Shown in pieces: positions 33,715 to 43,514 of a stretch of DNA of 64,000 nt. This DNA is from JBCDCY01 sp039180875. GTDB lineage: Bacteria; Pseudomonadota; Alphaproteobacteria; Rhodobacterales; Rhodobacteraceae. A model generated the notes under the pieces. That model worked only from the letters and a program-made list of their open reading frames with translations. It ran no database searches and was not told the origin of the DNA. A program made the translations under genes and the position numbers. The stretch spans positions 434,001 to 498,000 of the forward strand of contig JBCDCY010000001.1 of assembly GCA_039180875.1 (NCBI GenBank), given 5' to 3'. Position 1 is the first letter of the stretch. Every line of letters starts with the position of its first letter.

Positions 33715-34635
33715 ATGAACCTTGTGAAGACAGCGATGCTCCTGGCGGCCATGACGGCGTTGTTCATGGGCGTAGGCTATCTGATCGGCGGGCCGACCGG
33801 GATGCTGATCGCGCTCGTTTTCGCGATCGGCACCAACGCTTTCGCCTTCTGGAACTCCGACAAGATGGTGCTGCGCCTGCACGGGGCGGAGCCGGTGACG
33901 CGCATGTCGGACCCCGCGCTCTATGACATGGTGGCGGAGTTGGCGGAGCGGGCCAATCTGCCGATGCCTAAGGTCTACATCACGCCCGAGCCGCAGCCGA
34001 ACGCCTTCGCCACCGGCCGCAACCCGGACAATGCCGCCGTGGCCGTGACCCGCGGCATCATGCAGGCGCTGACGCGGGACGAGTTGGCGGGCGTCATCGC
34101 CCATGAGCTCGCCCATATCCGCAACCGCGACACGCTGATCATGACGATCGCGGCGACGGTGGCCGGTGCGATCTCCATGCTGGCGCAGTTCGGCCTGTTC
34201 TTCGGCGGCGGGCGCGATCGCGGGCCGCTTGGCATCGTGGGCGTATTGCTCGCCGTGATCCTCGCGCCCATCGCTGCGATGATGGTGCAGATGCTGATCA
34301 GCCGGACCAGGGAGTACGCCGCCGACCGCACGGCAGCGGAGATTTGCGGCCAGCCGATGTGGCTCGCCTCGGCCCTTGCCAAGATCGCCGGCGGCGGGCG
34401 GCAGTTGGAGATGGCGAGCGCTGAGCGCAACCCGAGCACCGCCCACATGTTCATCATCAACCCGCTCTCAGGCGCGCGGATGGACAACCTGTTCTCCACC
34501 CACCCGGCGGCCGAGAACCGGATCCAGGCGTTGAAAGCGATGCAGGCAGAGCTCAGCGGCCGGCCCGCCATGGCGCCCGCGTCCAGCGGCGGCACGCGAC
34601 GGGAAAGCCCGATCCCGACGATCCGCCGGCGGTGA
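33715..34635 (+). CDS. htpX: Membrane zinc metalloprotease HtpX
   Basis: A 306-residue M48 protease. Two N-terminal membrane helices lie within residues 1-45, then the zinc motif HELAH at 130-134 (VIAHELAHIRNRDTLI). Two further helices follow (TIAATVAGAISMLAQFG and IVGVLLAVILAPIAAMMVQM), then the third zinc ligand in SRTREYAADRTAAEI (Glu). The C-terminal NLFSTHPAAENRI is the family H-P-P-T/x-x-x-R-I motif. It degrades misfolded inner-membrane proteins. ATG 33715 is preferred because hydrophobic sequence starts at once; an upstream in-frame ATG would add 14 polar residues. The stop overlaps rsmB as GTGA. Confidence 0.95.
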   Translation: MNLVKTAMLLAAMTALFMGVGYLIGGPTGMLIALVFAIGTNAFAFWNSDKMVLRLHGAEPVTRMSDPALYDMVAELAERANLPMPKVYITPEPQPNAFATGRNPDNAAVAVTRGIMQALTRDELAGVIAHELAHIRNRDTLIMTIAATVAGAISMLAQFGLFFGGGRDRGPLGIVGVLLAVILAPIAAMMVQMLISRTREYAADRTAAEICGQPMWLASALAKIAGGGRQLEMASAERNPSTAHMFIINPLSGARMDNLFSTHPAAENRIQALKAMQAELSGRPAMAPASSGGTRRESPIPTIRRR

Positions 34636-35933
34636 GCAGCGCCGCACCGCGCGCCCAGACCGCAGGACGTCCGGCCCGGCAGGGGGCGCATCGCCTGCTG
34701 GCAGGTGTCCTCTCGCGGCGGGAGACCCTGGCCGATCAGATCGAGGCAGGCGCGCTCGCCGCCCTGCCGCCGGAGGAGCGAGCCCGGGCGCAGTCGCTCG
34801 CCACCCTCACCCTCCGCCATCTCGCGCCGATCGACGATCTGCTCGGCGGCTACCTGAAAAAGGCGCCCCACGGCGCGGCGATGACCATCCTGCGCACGGC
34901 GGTGGCGGAGCTGCTGCTCGACGGCGTCGCGGCCCATGCAGCGGTGAACGACGCGGTGGCGCTGGCGCGGCAGGACCGCCGCGCCGGGCGCTTTGCCGGG
35001 CTGATCAACGCGGTCTTGCGCCGGGTTGCGGCGGAGAAGCCGACGCTCGGCCCCCCGCGTCATCCCCGGTGGTTCGCCGAGCGCCTCAGCCGCCATTACG
35101 GTGCGGAGGCCGAGGTCGCCATGGCCCAGGCCCACGCGGCGGGGGCGCCGACGGACCTCAGCCTCCGCGATCCGGGAGAGCGGGCGGAGGTGGTTGCCGC
35201 CCTCGAACAGGCCGGCGTGGCGGTCGAGATCCTGCCCACCGGTAGCCTGAGACTTGGACAGGCCGGCCAGATCTCCAAATTGCCGGGCTACGACACGGGT
35301 CGATGGTGGGTGCAGGACGCCGCCGCCGCCCTGCCGGCCCGCCTGGCGGGGGAGGTCGCGGGCAAGCGTGTCCTGGACCTTTGTGCCGCGCCCGGGGGCA
35401 AGACCCAACAGCTTGCGGCGGCCGGTGCGCTGTTGACGGCGCTCGATGCGTCGGAGAAGCGCCTCGGGCGGCTGAGGGAAAATCTGGCGCGGACCGGGCT
35501 ATCGGCGGAAGTCGTCTGCGCCGATGCCCTGGCGTGGACGCCGAATAACCCCTTCGACCTCGTGCTGCTCGACGCGCCATGCTCCGCCACGGGCACGGTG
35601 CGGCGCCACCCGGACCTGCCCCATGTGCGGGACGACGGGGCGCTGGCGCCGCTGCTTGAGCTGCAGGCCGCGCTGCTGGCCGCAGCCGCCAGGGCCGTCG
35701 CGTCCGGCGGCCAGCTGATCTACAGCGTCTGCTCGCTGTTGCCGGAGGAGGGGGAGGAGCAGCTCACCCGCTTCCGCGAGACCCATCCGGCGTTCCAGCC
35801 CGAAACCCCGCCCACCCTCGGCCTGCCGGAGGGTTGGCGCGACGGCGCAACCCTTCGCACCCGGCCCGACTATTGGCCGGAGCGCGGCGGCCTCGACGGC
35901 TTCTTCATGGGCTGCTTGGTCCATGCGCCCTGA
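34632..35933 (+). CDS. rsmB: 16S rRNA (cytosine-967-C5)-methyltransferase RsmB
   Basis: A 433-residue protein: NusB-like RNA-binding domain (about residues 15-140), then a SAM-dependent methyltransferase domain. Motif I CAAPGGKT is at 251-258, motif IV DAPCSATGTVRRHPD at 314-328 with Cys317, and motif VI YSVCSLLPEEGE at 364-375 with Cys367. The two cysteines are the catalytic pair of the RsmB/Nop2 family. It methylates C967 of 16S rRNA. Start is GTG at 34632, coupled to htpX by a 4-nt overlap. Confidence 0.93.
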   Translation: MSSAAPRAQTAGRPARQGAHRLLAGVLSRRETLADQIEAGALAALPPEERARAQSLATLTLRHLAPIDDLLGGYLKKAPHGAAMTILRTAVAELLLDGVAAHAAVNDAVALARQDRRAGRFAGLINAVLRRVAAEKPTLGPPRHPRWFAERLSRHYGAEAEVAMAQAHAAGAPTDLSLRDPGERAEVVAALEQAGVAVEILPTGSLRLGQAGQISKLPGYDTGRWWVQDAAAALPARLAGEVAGKRVLDLCAAPGGKTQQLAAAGALLTALDASEKRLGRLRENLARTGLSAEVVCADALAWTPNNPFDLVLLDAPCSATGTVRRHPDLPHVRDDGALAPLLELQAALLAAAARAVASGGQLIYSVCSLLPEEGEEQLTRFRETHPAFQPETPPTLGLPEGWRDGATLRTRPDYWPERGGLDGFFMGCLVHAP

Positions 35934-36012
35934 CGGCCGCCCACCACAACGCGGATGACACCGGCCCGACGCCCGCCTATGATCGCGCAGCACACACAAG
36001 AATAATGAGCGT

Positions 36013-37785
36013 ATGTCGGGCATCGGGCTTTTTTGGATGGCCGTCGTTCAAGCGGTCAACCAGGACATTTCGCGCCGCTCCAACCGTTTCGTGGCTCGCA
36101 CTTCGGTGCTTGCGCCGCGGGCGAAGGCTTTTGTCTCCCAACCCACGCCGCGGGCCGTCGGCTCCGCCGCCCGGGCGCGCCAGCTCGAGGCCGGCAATCT
36201 GCACTTCGCCGGCGAGTTGGTGGAGGCGCCGCGCAAGCTGATCTGGGACACCGCCAGCCCCTCGGACGCGTTCGAGCGGGAGATCCACACCTTCTCCTGG
36301 CTCGATGACCTGGCCGCCGCTGGGGACGCGCCGGCGCGCCGCCTGGCCCAGGCCTGGGTGCTGAGCTGGATCTACCGCTATGGCCGCGGCTCCGGCCCGG
36401 GCTGGCAACCGGATCTGACGGGCCGGCGCCTGATCCGCTGGCTCAGCCACGCGCCGCTGATCCTGAAGGGGCAGGACAGCAAAGCCTCCCACGACATCTT
36501 CCGCTCCCTCGGCCGGCAGACCCGCTACCTTTCCCGGCGCTGGCGGGCGGCGCCGGTGGGGCAGCCGCGCTTTGCCGCACTCACCGGGCTGGTCTACGCA
36601 GCGCTGTCGCTGGAAGGCTATGACCGCCTCCTCAACACAGCGATCGGCGCCCTCGGGCGCGACTGCGCCCGGCGCATCGACGATCTGGGCGGGATCGAGA
36701 CCCGCAATCCGGAAGAGTTGATGGAGGTCTTCACGCTCCTCGTCTGGTCGGCACGGGCGTTGGAGGAGGCCGACCACGCCCCAGATCCCCGCCACCTGGC
36801 CGCCATCGCCCGGATTGCGCCGACGCTGCGCACCCTCCGCCTCGGCGACGGCTCCCTCGCGCGCTTTCACGGCGGCGGACGGGGGTGGGAGGGGCAGCTC
36901 GACCAGGCCCTGGCCGAGGCTGGCGAGCGGGCGACGCGCCAGGACGAGGCCGCCATGGGCTTCGCCCGGCTACATTCCGGGCGCACGACCCTGATCCTCG
37001 ATGCCGCGACACCGCCGAGCGGCGGTGCCTCCGGCGAGGGCCATGCCAGCACGCTCGGCTTCGAGCTCTCTTCCGGCCGCCAACCGGTGATCGTGAGCTG
37101 CGGGCCCGGGCGCCTGTTCGGGTCGGAATGGCGCCGGGCCTGTCGCGCCACGGCAGCGCACTCGACGGGCCAGTTTGGCCGTATCTCCTCCAGCCGCCTG
37201 GCACCGAGCGGCTTCGTCGCGCGCCAGCTCGGCACCCGCCTGGTCTCCGTCCCGACGGAGGTGAGCGTGCAGCGCGCCACCGACCTGAACGGCACCTGGC
37301 TGCTCGCGGCGCACAACGGCTATGTCTCGACCCACGGCGTGGTGCATCGCCGGCGCATCTTCCTGTCCCCCGACGGGCGGGATGTGCGAGGTGAGGACAC
37401 TTTCGTCGCCGACACCGATGCCGGGCGGCGCCAGCTTGAGTTCGCGCTGGAGAAGGCCGGGGCGGATGCCCAGATGGTGGCGCTTCATTTCCACATCCAC
37501 CCCGAGGTGACGGCGAGCCTGGACCTCGCCGGCAGCGCCGTCTCGCTCAACCTGCCGAACGGCGAGGTCTGGGTGTTTCGCCAATCGGCGGGCGAGATGA
37601 CGCTGGGCAACTCCGCCTATCTCGATCAGCAGCGCCTGAAGCCCCGGGCGACGCGTCAGATCATCGTGCACGGCCGCATGGACGGGCAAAGCACGCAGAT
37701 CACCTGGGCCCTCAATCGGGTACAGGAAGCGCGGCGCGACGCCTGGCGCTCCGACGAGGAAACCGGCGATCCCGTGCCTGCCTGA
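36013..37785 (+). CDS. Heparinase II/III family protein
   Basis: A 590-residue protein with the alginate-lyase-like helical toroid in the N-terminal half (WVLSWIYRYGRG, RLIRWLSHAPLIL, RFAALTGLVYAALSLEG). The Heparinase II/III beta domain lies about residues 320-560 (GFARLHSGRTTLILDAATPP, STGQFGRISSS, HNGYVSTHGVVHRRRIFLS, LHFHIHPEVTASL). In Rhodobacterales this gene sits between rsmB and purH; its natural substrate is unknown. No signal peptide is evident, so a cytoplasmic role on uronic-acid-containing fragments is possible. ATG 36013 is used; MAVVQA eight codons later is an alternative. Confidence 0.9.
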   Translation: MSGIGLFWMAVVQAVNQDISRRSNRFVARTSVLAPRAKAFVSQPTPRAVGSAARARQLEAGNLHFAGELVEAPRKLIWDTASPSDAFEREIHTFSWLDDLAAAGDAPARRLAQAWVLSWIYRYGRGSGPGWQPDLTGRRLIRWLSHAPLILKGQDSKASHDIFRSLGRQTRYLSRRWRAAPVGQPRFAALTGLVYAALSLEGYDRLLNTAIGALGRDCARRIDDLGGIETRNPEELMEVFTLLVWSARALEEADHAPDPRHLAAIARIAPTLRTLRLGDGSLARFHGGGRGWEGQLDQALAEAGERATRQDEAAMGFARLHSGRTTLILDAATPPSGGASGEGHASTLGFELSSGRQPVIVSCGPGRLFGSEWRRACRATAAHSTGQFGRISSSRLAPSGFVARQLGTRLVSVPTEVSVQRATDLNGTWLLAAHNGYVSTHGVVHRRRIFLSPDGRDVRGEDTFVADTDAGRRQLEFALEKAGADAQMVALHFHIHPEVTASLDLAGSAVSLNLPNGEVWVFRQSAGEMTLGNSAYLDQQRLKPRATRQIIVHGRMDGQSTQITWALNRVQEARRDAWRSDEETGDPVPA

Positions 37786-37818
37786 GGCGAGCTCCCCCAA
37801 GACGGAAGAGAGGATGCC

Positions 37819-39408
37819 ATGAGCGAGGGTTTGGTTGGCGTGCGCCGCGCGCTTCTCTCCGCCTCGGACAAGAGCGGGCTGGTGGAGTTCGCCCAAGCCC
37901 TGGCGGCGGCCGGGGTGGAGCTGATCTCCACCGGCGGCACGGCGGCCGCCCTGCGCGAGGCCGGCCTGGCGGTGCGCGATGTGGCTGAGGTCACGGGCTT
38001 TCCCGAGATCCTGGACGGACGCGTCAAGACCCTGCACCCCGCGATCCATGGCGGCCTCCTCGCCAAGGGGGGCGTCGCGGCACACGACGAGGCCCTGGCG
38101 GCCCACGCCATCGCCCCGATCGACCTCGCCGTCATCACCCTCTATCCGTTCGAGGAGACGGTGGCCCGCGGCGCCAGCCCCGACGCGTGCGTCGAACAGA
38201 TCGACATCGGCGGCCCGGCGATGATCCGGGCGGCCGCCAAGAACCACGGCCGCGTCACCGTGATCACCGCGCCCGACGTCTATGGCGAAGTGCTGGCGGA
38301 GATCGAGGCGGAGGGCGGCACGACCCTCGCCACCCGCCAGCGTCTGGCCGGCGCAGCCTTCGCCCGCGTCGCCGCTTATGACGCCGCCATCGCCGGGTGG
38401 TTCCAGGGGCAGCAATCGCTCTTCGCCCCTGAGCGCCTGACGCCTTCCGGCCGGCACGCAGCCGATCTCCGCTACGGCGAGAACCCGCATCAGCGCGCCG
38501 CCCTCTACTTGAGTGGCGAGGAGCGGCCCGGCGCGGCGACGGCAGAGACCCTGCAGGGCAAGGCGCTGAGCTACAACAACATCCTCGACGCCGACGCGGC
38601 GTTCGAGCTGGTGGCGGAGTTCGATCCGGCCGACGGCGCCGCCTGCGCCATCATCAAGCACGCCAATCCCTGCGGCGTGGCGCTGGGTGCGGATCTCGCC
38701 AGCGCCTACCGCGCCGCCCTGCGCTGCGATCCGACATCGGCCTTCGGCGGCATCGTGGCGTTCAACCAGCCCGTCGACGCCGTCGCGGCGGAGGCCATGG
38801 CGGAGGTTTTCACCGAGGTGGTCATCGCCCCGCAGATCGCGCCCGCCGCCCGCGACCTATTCGCCCGGCGGAGCAACCTGCGGCTGCTCGAGACCGGCGC
38901 GTTGCCCGATCCGAGCGCCAATGCCGCCGTCTTCCGCCAAGTTGCCGGCGGCTTTCTGATGCAGGAGCGGGACGGCGCCGCCCTGCCCGAGGAGCCGCCC
39001 CGGGTCGTCACCCAGCGTGCGCCGACGGACGCGGAGACGACCGACCTCCTCTTCGCCTGGCGGGTGGCGAAGCACGTGAAGTCGAACGCTATCGTCTACG
39101 CCAAGGACGGGGCGACCGTGGGCATCGGCGCCGGCCAGATGAGCCGGGTCGACAGCGCCCACCTCGCCGCCAAAAAGGCGCGGGAGATCGCCGCCGCCGA
39201 GGGCCTCGCCGAGCCACCCACCGTTGGCTCCGCCGTCGCGTCGGACGCCTTCTTCCCGTTCGCCGACGGCCTGCTCGCCGCGGTCGAGGCCGGCGCGACG
39301 GCGGTGATCCAACCCGGCGGTTCCGTCCGCGACGAAGAGGTGATCGCCGCCGCCGATCAGGCCGGCATCGCCATGCTCTTCACCGGCCGCCGGCATTTCC
39401 GCCACTGA
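37819..39408 (+). CDS. purH: Bifunctional AICAR formyltransferase/IMP cyclohydrolase PurH
   Basis: A 529-residue bifunctional purine enzyme. The N-terminal IMP cyclohydrolase (MGS-like) domain has SDKSGLVEFAQAL, STGGTAAALREAG and GRVKTLHPAIHGG. The AICAR transformylase domain has RYGENPHQRAALY, KHANPCGVALG, FGGIVAFNQPVD and FFPFADGLLAAVEAG, with the Lys-His pair in IKHANPCG. It catalyses the last two steps of IMP synthesis. Length is exactly that of the family. It follows heparinase by 33 nt with a GAGAGGATGCC leader. Confidence 0.97.
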   Translation: MSEGLVGVRRALLSASDKSGLVEFAQALAAAGVELISTGGTAAALREAGLAVRDVAEVTGFPEILDGRVKTLHPAIHGGLLAKGGVAAHDEALAAHAIAPIDLAVITLYPFEETVARGASPDACVEQIDIGGPAMIRAAAKNHGRVTVITAPDVYGEVLAEIEAEGGTTLATRQRLAGAAFARVAAYDAAIAGWFQGQQSLFAPERLTPSGRHAADLRYGENPHQRAALYLSGEERPGAATAETLQGKALSYNNILDADAAFELVAEFDPADGAACAIIKHANPCGVALGADLASAYRAALRCDPTSAFGGIVAFNQPVDAVAAEAMAEVFTEVVIAPQIAPAARDLFARRSNLRLLETGALPDPSANAAVFRQVAGGFLMQERDGAALPEEPPRVVTQRAPTDAETTDLLFAWRVAKHVKSNAIVYAKDGATVGIGAGQMSRVDSAHLAAKKAREIAAAEGLAEPPTVGSAVASDAFFPFADGLLAAVEAGATAVIQPGGSVRDEEVIAAADQAGIAMLFTGRRHFRH

Positions 39409-39478
39409 CCCCGCCCCTTGCCGCCCGGGCCCCGCTGCCCTAGACCCCCGCCAGCGAACGCACCAATGGAGGCACCGC

Positions 39479-40003
39479 GTGGGTCTGACGCGCGCCCTAA
39501 CCGTCGCCCTGGTCATCCTGGTCCTGGATCAGGCGAGCAAGTGGCTGATCGTCGAGGTCCTCGACCTCAAGACAAGGGGCTATATCGAGGTCGCGCCGCC
39601 CTTCCTCACCTTCGTCATGGCCTGGAATACCGGGATCAACTTCGGCCTGTTCGGCAACGACAGCGACACCTTCCGCTGGGTGCTGATCGGCATCGCCGTC
39701 GCTATCTCTGTCGCCCTGGCCGTCTGGGCCCGCAGCCAGACCGGCTGGCGGGCCCCGGCCGCTATAGGTCTTGTGATCGGCGGGGCCATTGGCAATGCCA
39801 TTGACCGCATGCACTACGGCAGCGTGGCCGATTTCCTCAACATGTCGTGTTGCGGGATCGAGAACCCCTATGCCTTCAACATCGCCGATATCGCGATTTT
39901 CCTGGGCGCCCTGGTTCTGATCCTGTTCACCGGCACGTCCGAGAAGGACGCGCGCGACGATCCCGCGCCGCCTGGGACGGACGGCCGCGCCGGCGGGGCG
40001 TGA
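39479..40003 (+). CDS. lspA: Lipoprotein signal peptidase LspA
   Basis: A 174-residue inner-membrane aspartyl protease with four helices. DQASKWLIVEVLDL follows helix 1, NTGINFGLFGN is the conserved N-x-G-x-x-F-G loop, GAIGNAIDRMHYGSVADFL holds catalytic Asp109, and FNIADIAIFLGA holds Asp137. It cleaves prolipoproteins before the lipidated Cys, which fits the DUF3035 lipoprotein gene that follows. Start is GTG at 39479, with GGAGGCACC upstream. The C-terminal 20 residues are polar and variable. Confidence 0.95.
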   Translation: MGLTRALTVALVILVLDQASKWLIVEVLDLKTRGYIEVAPPFLTFVMAWNTGINFGLFGNDSDTFRWVLIGIAVAISVALAVWARSQTGWRAPAAIGLVIGGAIGNAIDRMHYGSVADFLNMSCCGIENPYAFNIADIAIFLGALVLILFTGTSEKDARDDPAPPGTDGRAGGA

Positions 40004-40060
40004 CGTCCCGGCAATTAACGTTTATAGATGCGCAAAGAACAAGAACTGGGGGCCTGTGTG

Positions 40061-40660
40061 ATGCGGACGTTTGGTCTTACGCACCGTACTGTCGTTCTTC
40101 TGGGCACTGCGCTGCTCGTCTCCGCCTGCAGTGGCGGGGTAACCGGCGACGGGCAAAGTGTTCTGACCTCTCTCGGCCTGCGCCAGACGGCGCCGGACGA
40201 GTTCATGGTGGTCGAGCGCAAGCCGTTGGTGATGCCGCCGAGCTTCTCCGCCCTGCCGTCGCCGCAGCCCGGCATGCCGAACCGCGTCGATCCGCGGCCG
40301 CAGCAGGAGACCATCGTCGCCCTGACCGGCCAGGCCTCCACCGGTGAGGCCGATCTGATGAGCGACGGCCAGCGCGCCTTGCTGACTGCTGCCGGCACGG
40401 AAGGCATCGATCCCAATATCCGCGATGTGATGAGCCAGGAGAACGCGGCAGCGACGGCACCACGCTCCTACGGCATCCGCCGGATCTTCGGCCGTGCGAC
40501 GGAGGATCCGTACAGCAACGACGCGCTCGACCCGACGGAAGAGATGCAGCGCCAGCGCGCCCAGGGCGCCCAGACCCCGGCAGCGCCCGAGGAGGTCGAG
40601 GCGAACGAGACCGACGAGAATGCGCCCCGCCGCGGCAGCCTGAGTGTGCGCCTGTTCTGA
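40061..40660 (+). CDS. DUF3035 family lipoprotein
   Basis: A 199-residue predicted outer-membrane or periplasmic lipoprotein. The signal peptide ends in the lipobox LVSAC with the lipidated Cys at residue 23. LRQTAPDEFMVVERKPLVMP and PPSFSALPSPQPG are the conserved core of the DUF3035 family, whose function is unknown; the rest is low-complexity and acidic. Another in-frame ATG at 40028 would add 11 residues, but the shorter start gives a normal signal peptide. Position after lspA and before two M16 peptidases matches rhodobacterial synteny. Confidence 0.85.
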   Translation: MRTFGLTHRTVVLLGTALLVSACSGGVTGDGQSVLTSLGLRQTAPDEFMVVERKPLVMPPSFSALPSPQPGMPNRVDPRPQQETIVALTGQASTGEADLMSDGQRALLTAAGTEGIDPNIRDVMSQENAAATAPRSYGIRRIFGRATEDPYSNDALDPTEEMQRQRAQGAQTPAAPEEVEANETDENAPRRGSLSVRLF

Positions 40661-40683
40661 TCGGCTGCGACATCGTGAAGGCA

Positions 40684-40713
40684 TGGCCGGCCCGTTGATC
40701 TTGGCGCCGGCCA
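40684..40713. terminator. Stem-loop between DUF3035 and M16 peptidase genes
   Basis: TGGCCGGC and GCCGGCCA, perfect 8-bp arms around a 14-nt loop, 23 bp after the lipoprotein stop. There is no T-tract, so it is a GC-rich terminator or processing hairpin candidate only. Confidence 0.45.
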
Positions 40714-40765
40714 CCATACTTCGCTAGGGCAAATCCCGACCCGCCGCTTCGGAGGACGCCTGCCC

Positions 40766-42136
40766 GTGTCGCGCTTCGCCCGCTTTTTCACAGCCCCCCT
40801 TTTCATCGCCCTCTGGCTCGCGCCCGCCGCCCGGGCCGATGCCGAGGTCACCACGTTCACGCTCGAGAACGGCATGGACGTCGTGGTGATCGAGGACAAC
40901 CGCGCGCCCATCGTCACCCACATGGTCTGGTACCGGGTGGGCGCGGCGGACGAGCCGCCGGGCAAATCCGGCATCGCCCACTACCTCGAACACCTGATGT
41001 TCAAGGGCACCGACGAGATCCCGGAGGGCGCCTTTTCCAAGATCGTGGCGGAGAACGGCGGCACCGACAACGCCTTCACCTCCTGGGACTACACCGGCTA
41101 CTTCCAGCGCATCGCCGCCGACCGGCTCGACATCGTGATGCGGATGGAGGCCGACCGGATGCGCGATCTGGTGATCAGCGAGGCGGTCTGGCAGCCCGAA
41201 CGCGACGTAATCCTGGAGGAGCGCAACACCCGCGTCGAAAACGACCCGAGCGCCATCTTCTCTGAACAGCAGAACGCCGCGCTCTTCCTCAATCACCCCT
41301 ATAGCGTGCCGATCATCGGCTGGCGCCATGAGATCGAGGAATTGACGCGCGAGGACGCACTCGATTTCTACGCCCGCTACTACGCCCCCAACAACGCCAT
41401 TCTGATCGTCGCCGGCGACGTCACCCCCGACGGCGTGCGGGAACTGGCGGAGATCCACTACGGCGTGATCTCGCCCAACCCGGACCTGCCGCCCAGGGTA
41501 CGGCCGCAGGAACCGCCGCAGCTCTCGCCACGCCGCATCACCTACAGCGATCCCCGGGTGCGCCAGCCCTACGTCATCCGCACCTACCTGGCGCCCGAGC
41601 GCGACAGCGGCGCGCAGGAGGAGGCGGCGGCGCTCACCATCCTCGCCCGATTGCTGGGCGCGAGCGGCATCACCTCCGTCTTCGGCCAGCGCCTGCAGGT
41701 GGAGGAGGGCATCGCGCTCTCCACCGGGGCCTACTACCGCGGTCTCGGCCTCGACGATCAGAGCTTCGGCATCTACGCCGTGCCGGTCCCCGGCACGTCG
41801 CTGGAAGAGGCCGAGGCGCGGCTCGACGCGGCGATCGCGGCGTTTCTCGAGGAAGGACCGGATCCCGAGCATCTGGAGCGGATCAAGACCCAGCTTCGCG
41901 CAGGCGAGATCTTCGCCCGGGACGACCAGGGCCGCCTGGCGCGGCGCTACGGCGTCGCCCTGACCGCCGGCCTGACGGTCGAGGATGTGGAGGCCTGGCC
42001 CGACATCCTCGACGCCGTAACGGCGGAGGACGTGATGAAGGCGGCCGAAAACGTCTTCGACATCCGCCGCTCCGTCACCGGCTGGCTGCTGACGGAGGAC
42101 GCGGTCGACGGCGCGACCGGGGAGGTAACGCAATGA
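40766..42136 (+). CDS. M16 zinc metallopeptidase, active subunit
   Basis: A 456-residue exported protease of the pitrilysin/processing-peptidase family. A signal peptide covers about residues 1-24 (LFIALWLAPAARA then DA). The inverted zinc motif HYLEH is at residues 72-76 (H72, E75, H76), and the distal Glu is probably in RDVILEERNTRVEN. It is a typical alpha-proteobacterial periplasmic zinc peptidase that pairs with the non-catalytic subunit encoded next. GTG start at 40766 is preceded by GGAGGACG. The stop overlaps the next ATG by 4 nt, implying coupled synthesis in equal amounts. Confidence 0.92.
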   Translation: MSRFARFFTAPLFIALWLAPAARADAEVTTFTLENGMDVVVIEDNRAPIVTHMVWYRVGAADEPPGKSGIAHYLEHLMFKGTDEIPEGAFSKIVAENGGTDNAFTSWDYTGYFQRIAADRLDIVMRMEADRMRDLVISEAVWQPERDVILEERNTRVENDPSAIFSEQQNAALFLNHPYSVPIIGWRHEIEELTREDALDFYARYYAPNNAILIVAGDVTPDGVRELAEIHYGVISPNPDLPPRVRPQEPPQLSPRRITYSDPRVRQPYVIRTYLAPERDSGAQEEAAALTILARLLGASGITSVFGQRLQVEEGIALSTGAYYRGLGLDDQSFGIYAVPVPGTSLEEAEARLDAAIAAFLEEGPDPEHLERIKTQLRAGEIFARDDQGRLARRYGVALTAGLTVEDVEAWPDILDAVTAEDVMKAAENVFDIRRSVTGWLLTEDAVDGATGEVTQ

Positions 42137-43443
42137 AGATCTTCGCAATCCTGACCGCGGCCCTCCTCGCCGCAGTACCGGCCGTTCATGCCCAAGACAT
42201 TGTCGAGGTGCGGAGCGACGGCGGCCTGACGGCCTGGCTGGTCGAGGAGCCGTCGATCCCGATCGTCGCCATCGAGATCTCCGTCCGCGGCGGCGCATCC
42301 ATCGACCCGGACGGGCAGGAGGGCGTGGCGCGCCTCACCATGGGCCTGCTGGACGAGGGCGCCGGGGCGCTTGACGCCACCGCCTTCAGCCAGGCGGAGG
42401 AATCCCTCGGCGTCTCCTTGAGCTTCGGCTCCGGGCGGGACCACGCGACGATCTCCGCCCGGATGCTGAGCGAGAACCGCGAGGAGTCCCTGGCGTTGCT
42501 GCGCACCGCGCTGATGGAGCCGCGCTTCGACGAGGAGGCGATCGAGCGGGTGCGGGGCCAGATCCTCTCCCGGATCCGCAGCGACGCGGCCGATCCGAAT
42601 TCGCTGGCCGGGCAGGCCTACCGGACCATGGCCTTTCCCGACCATCCCTACGGCAGGCCGACCGACGGCACCCTCGAAAGCGTCGCCGCCCTGACGCGGG
42701 AGGACGTGGTGGCGGCCCATCGCGCGCTTCTGGTGCGGGATCGGCTGTTCATCGGCGTCGTCGGCGACATCTCGGCCGACGAGGTGGGCCCGATGCTCGA
42801 CGCGCTGCTTGGCGATCTGCCGACCGGCGGGCCGGATCTGCCGGCCGAGGTCTCGCCGATCCTCGACGGCGGGATCGAGGTCGTCTCCTTCGCCACGCCG
42901 CAGTCCGTCGCGCTCTTCGGCCAGCCCGGCATCGCCCGGGACGATGCGGATTTCTACGCCGCCTTCGTGATGAACCACATCCTCGGCGGCGGAGGCTTCT
43001 CCTCCCGCCTGACGGAGGAGGTGCGGGAGAAACGCGGTCTCACCTATGGCGTCGGCTCCTACCTGGTGAACTACGAACAGTCGGACGTCTATCTCGGCAC
43101 GGTGGCGAGTGCCAACGGGCGGATCGCCGAGGCGGTCGAGGTGATCGCCGAGGAATGGCGCCGCATGGCAGAGGAGGGGGTGAGCGCCGAGGATCTGGAG
43201 AAGGCCAAGCGCTTCCTGACCGGGGCTTATCCGCTGCGCTTCGATTCCAATGCCAGCATCGCCCGCATCCTGGTCGGCGTGCAGGAGGCCGGCCTGCCGA
43301 TCACCTACCCTGTGGAGCGCAACAGCCTGATCGAGGCGGTGACGCTGGAGGACGTGAACCGGGTGGCGGCAGAGCTCCTTCAGCCCGATGCCCTGACCTT
43401 CGTGGTCGTCGGCCAGCCGGAGGGATTGCCGGCCACCAACTGA
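42133..43443 (+). CDS. M16 peptidase family protein, non-catalytic subunit
   Basis: A 436-residue exported M16 paralogue with signal peptide MKIFAILTAALLAAVPAVHA. In the place of HxxEH it reads GVARLTMGLLDEGAG, so it lacks the zinc ligands, as expected for the partner subunit. The C-terminal half keeps GGGGFSSRLTEEVREKRGLTYGVGS, the R/Y substrate-clamp region of the family. Together with the upstream active subunit it would form the usual heterodimer cleaving small peptides in the periplasm. Coupled to the upstream gene by a 4-nt overlap. Confidence 0.9.
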   Translation: MKIFAILTAALLAAVPAVHAQDIVEVRSDGGLTAWLVEEPSIPIVAIEISVRGGASIDPDGQEGVARLTMGLLDEGAGALDATAFSQAEESLGVSLSFGSGRDHATISARMLSENREESLALLRTALMEPRFDEEAIERVRGQILSRIRSDAADPNSLAGQAYRTMAFPDHPYGRPTDGTLESVAALTREDVVAAHRALLVRDRLFIGVVGDISADEVGPMLDALLGDLPTGGPDLPAEVSPILDGGIEVVSFATPQSVALFGQPGIARDDADFYAAFVMNHILGGGGFSSRLTEEVREKRGLTYGVGSYLVNYEQSDVYLGTVASANGRIAEAVEVIAEEWRRMAEEGVSAEDLEKAKRFLTGAYPLRFDSNASIARILVGVQEAGLPITYPVERNSLIEAVTLEDVNRVAAELLQPDALTFVVVGQPEGLPATN

Positions 43444-43514
43444 AGCCTCAGGCGGCCCCTTCGGCCGGCGACTTCGTCGTTCCCATTTGGGCTGGCCATG
43501 CTAGACTTCGCGGC

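Noticed and set aside
40724..42298. 524-codon minus-strand open frame opposite the M16 peptidase
   Set aside because: No domain pattern, and antisense to a protein with a signal peptide and HYLEH zinc motif.
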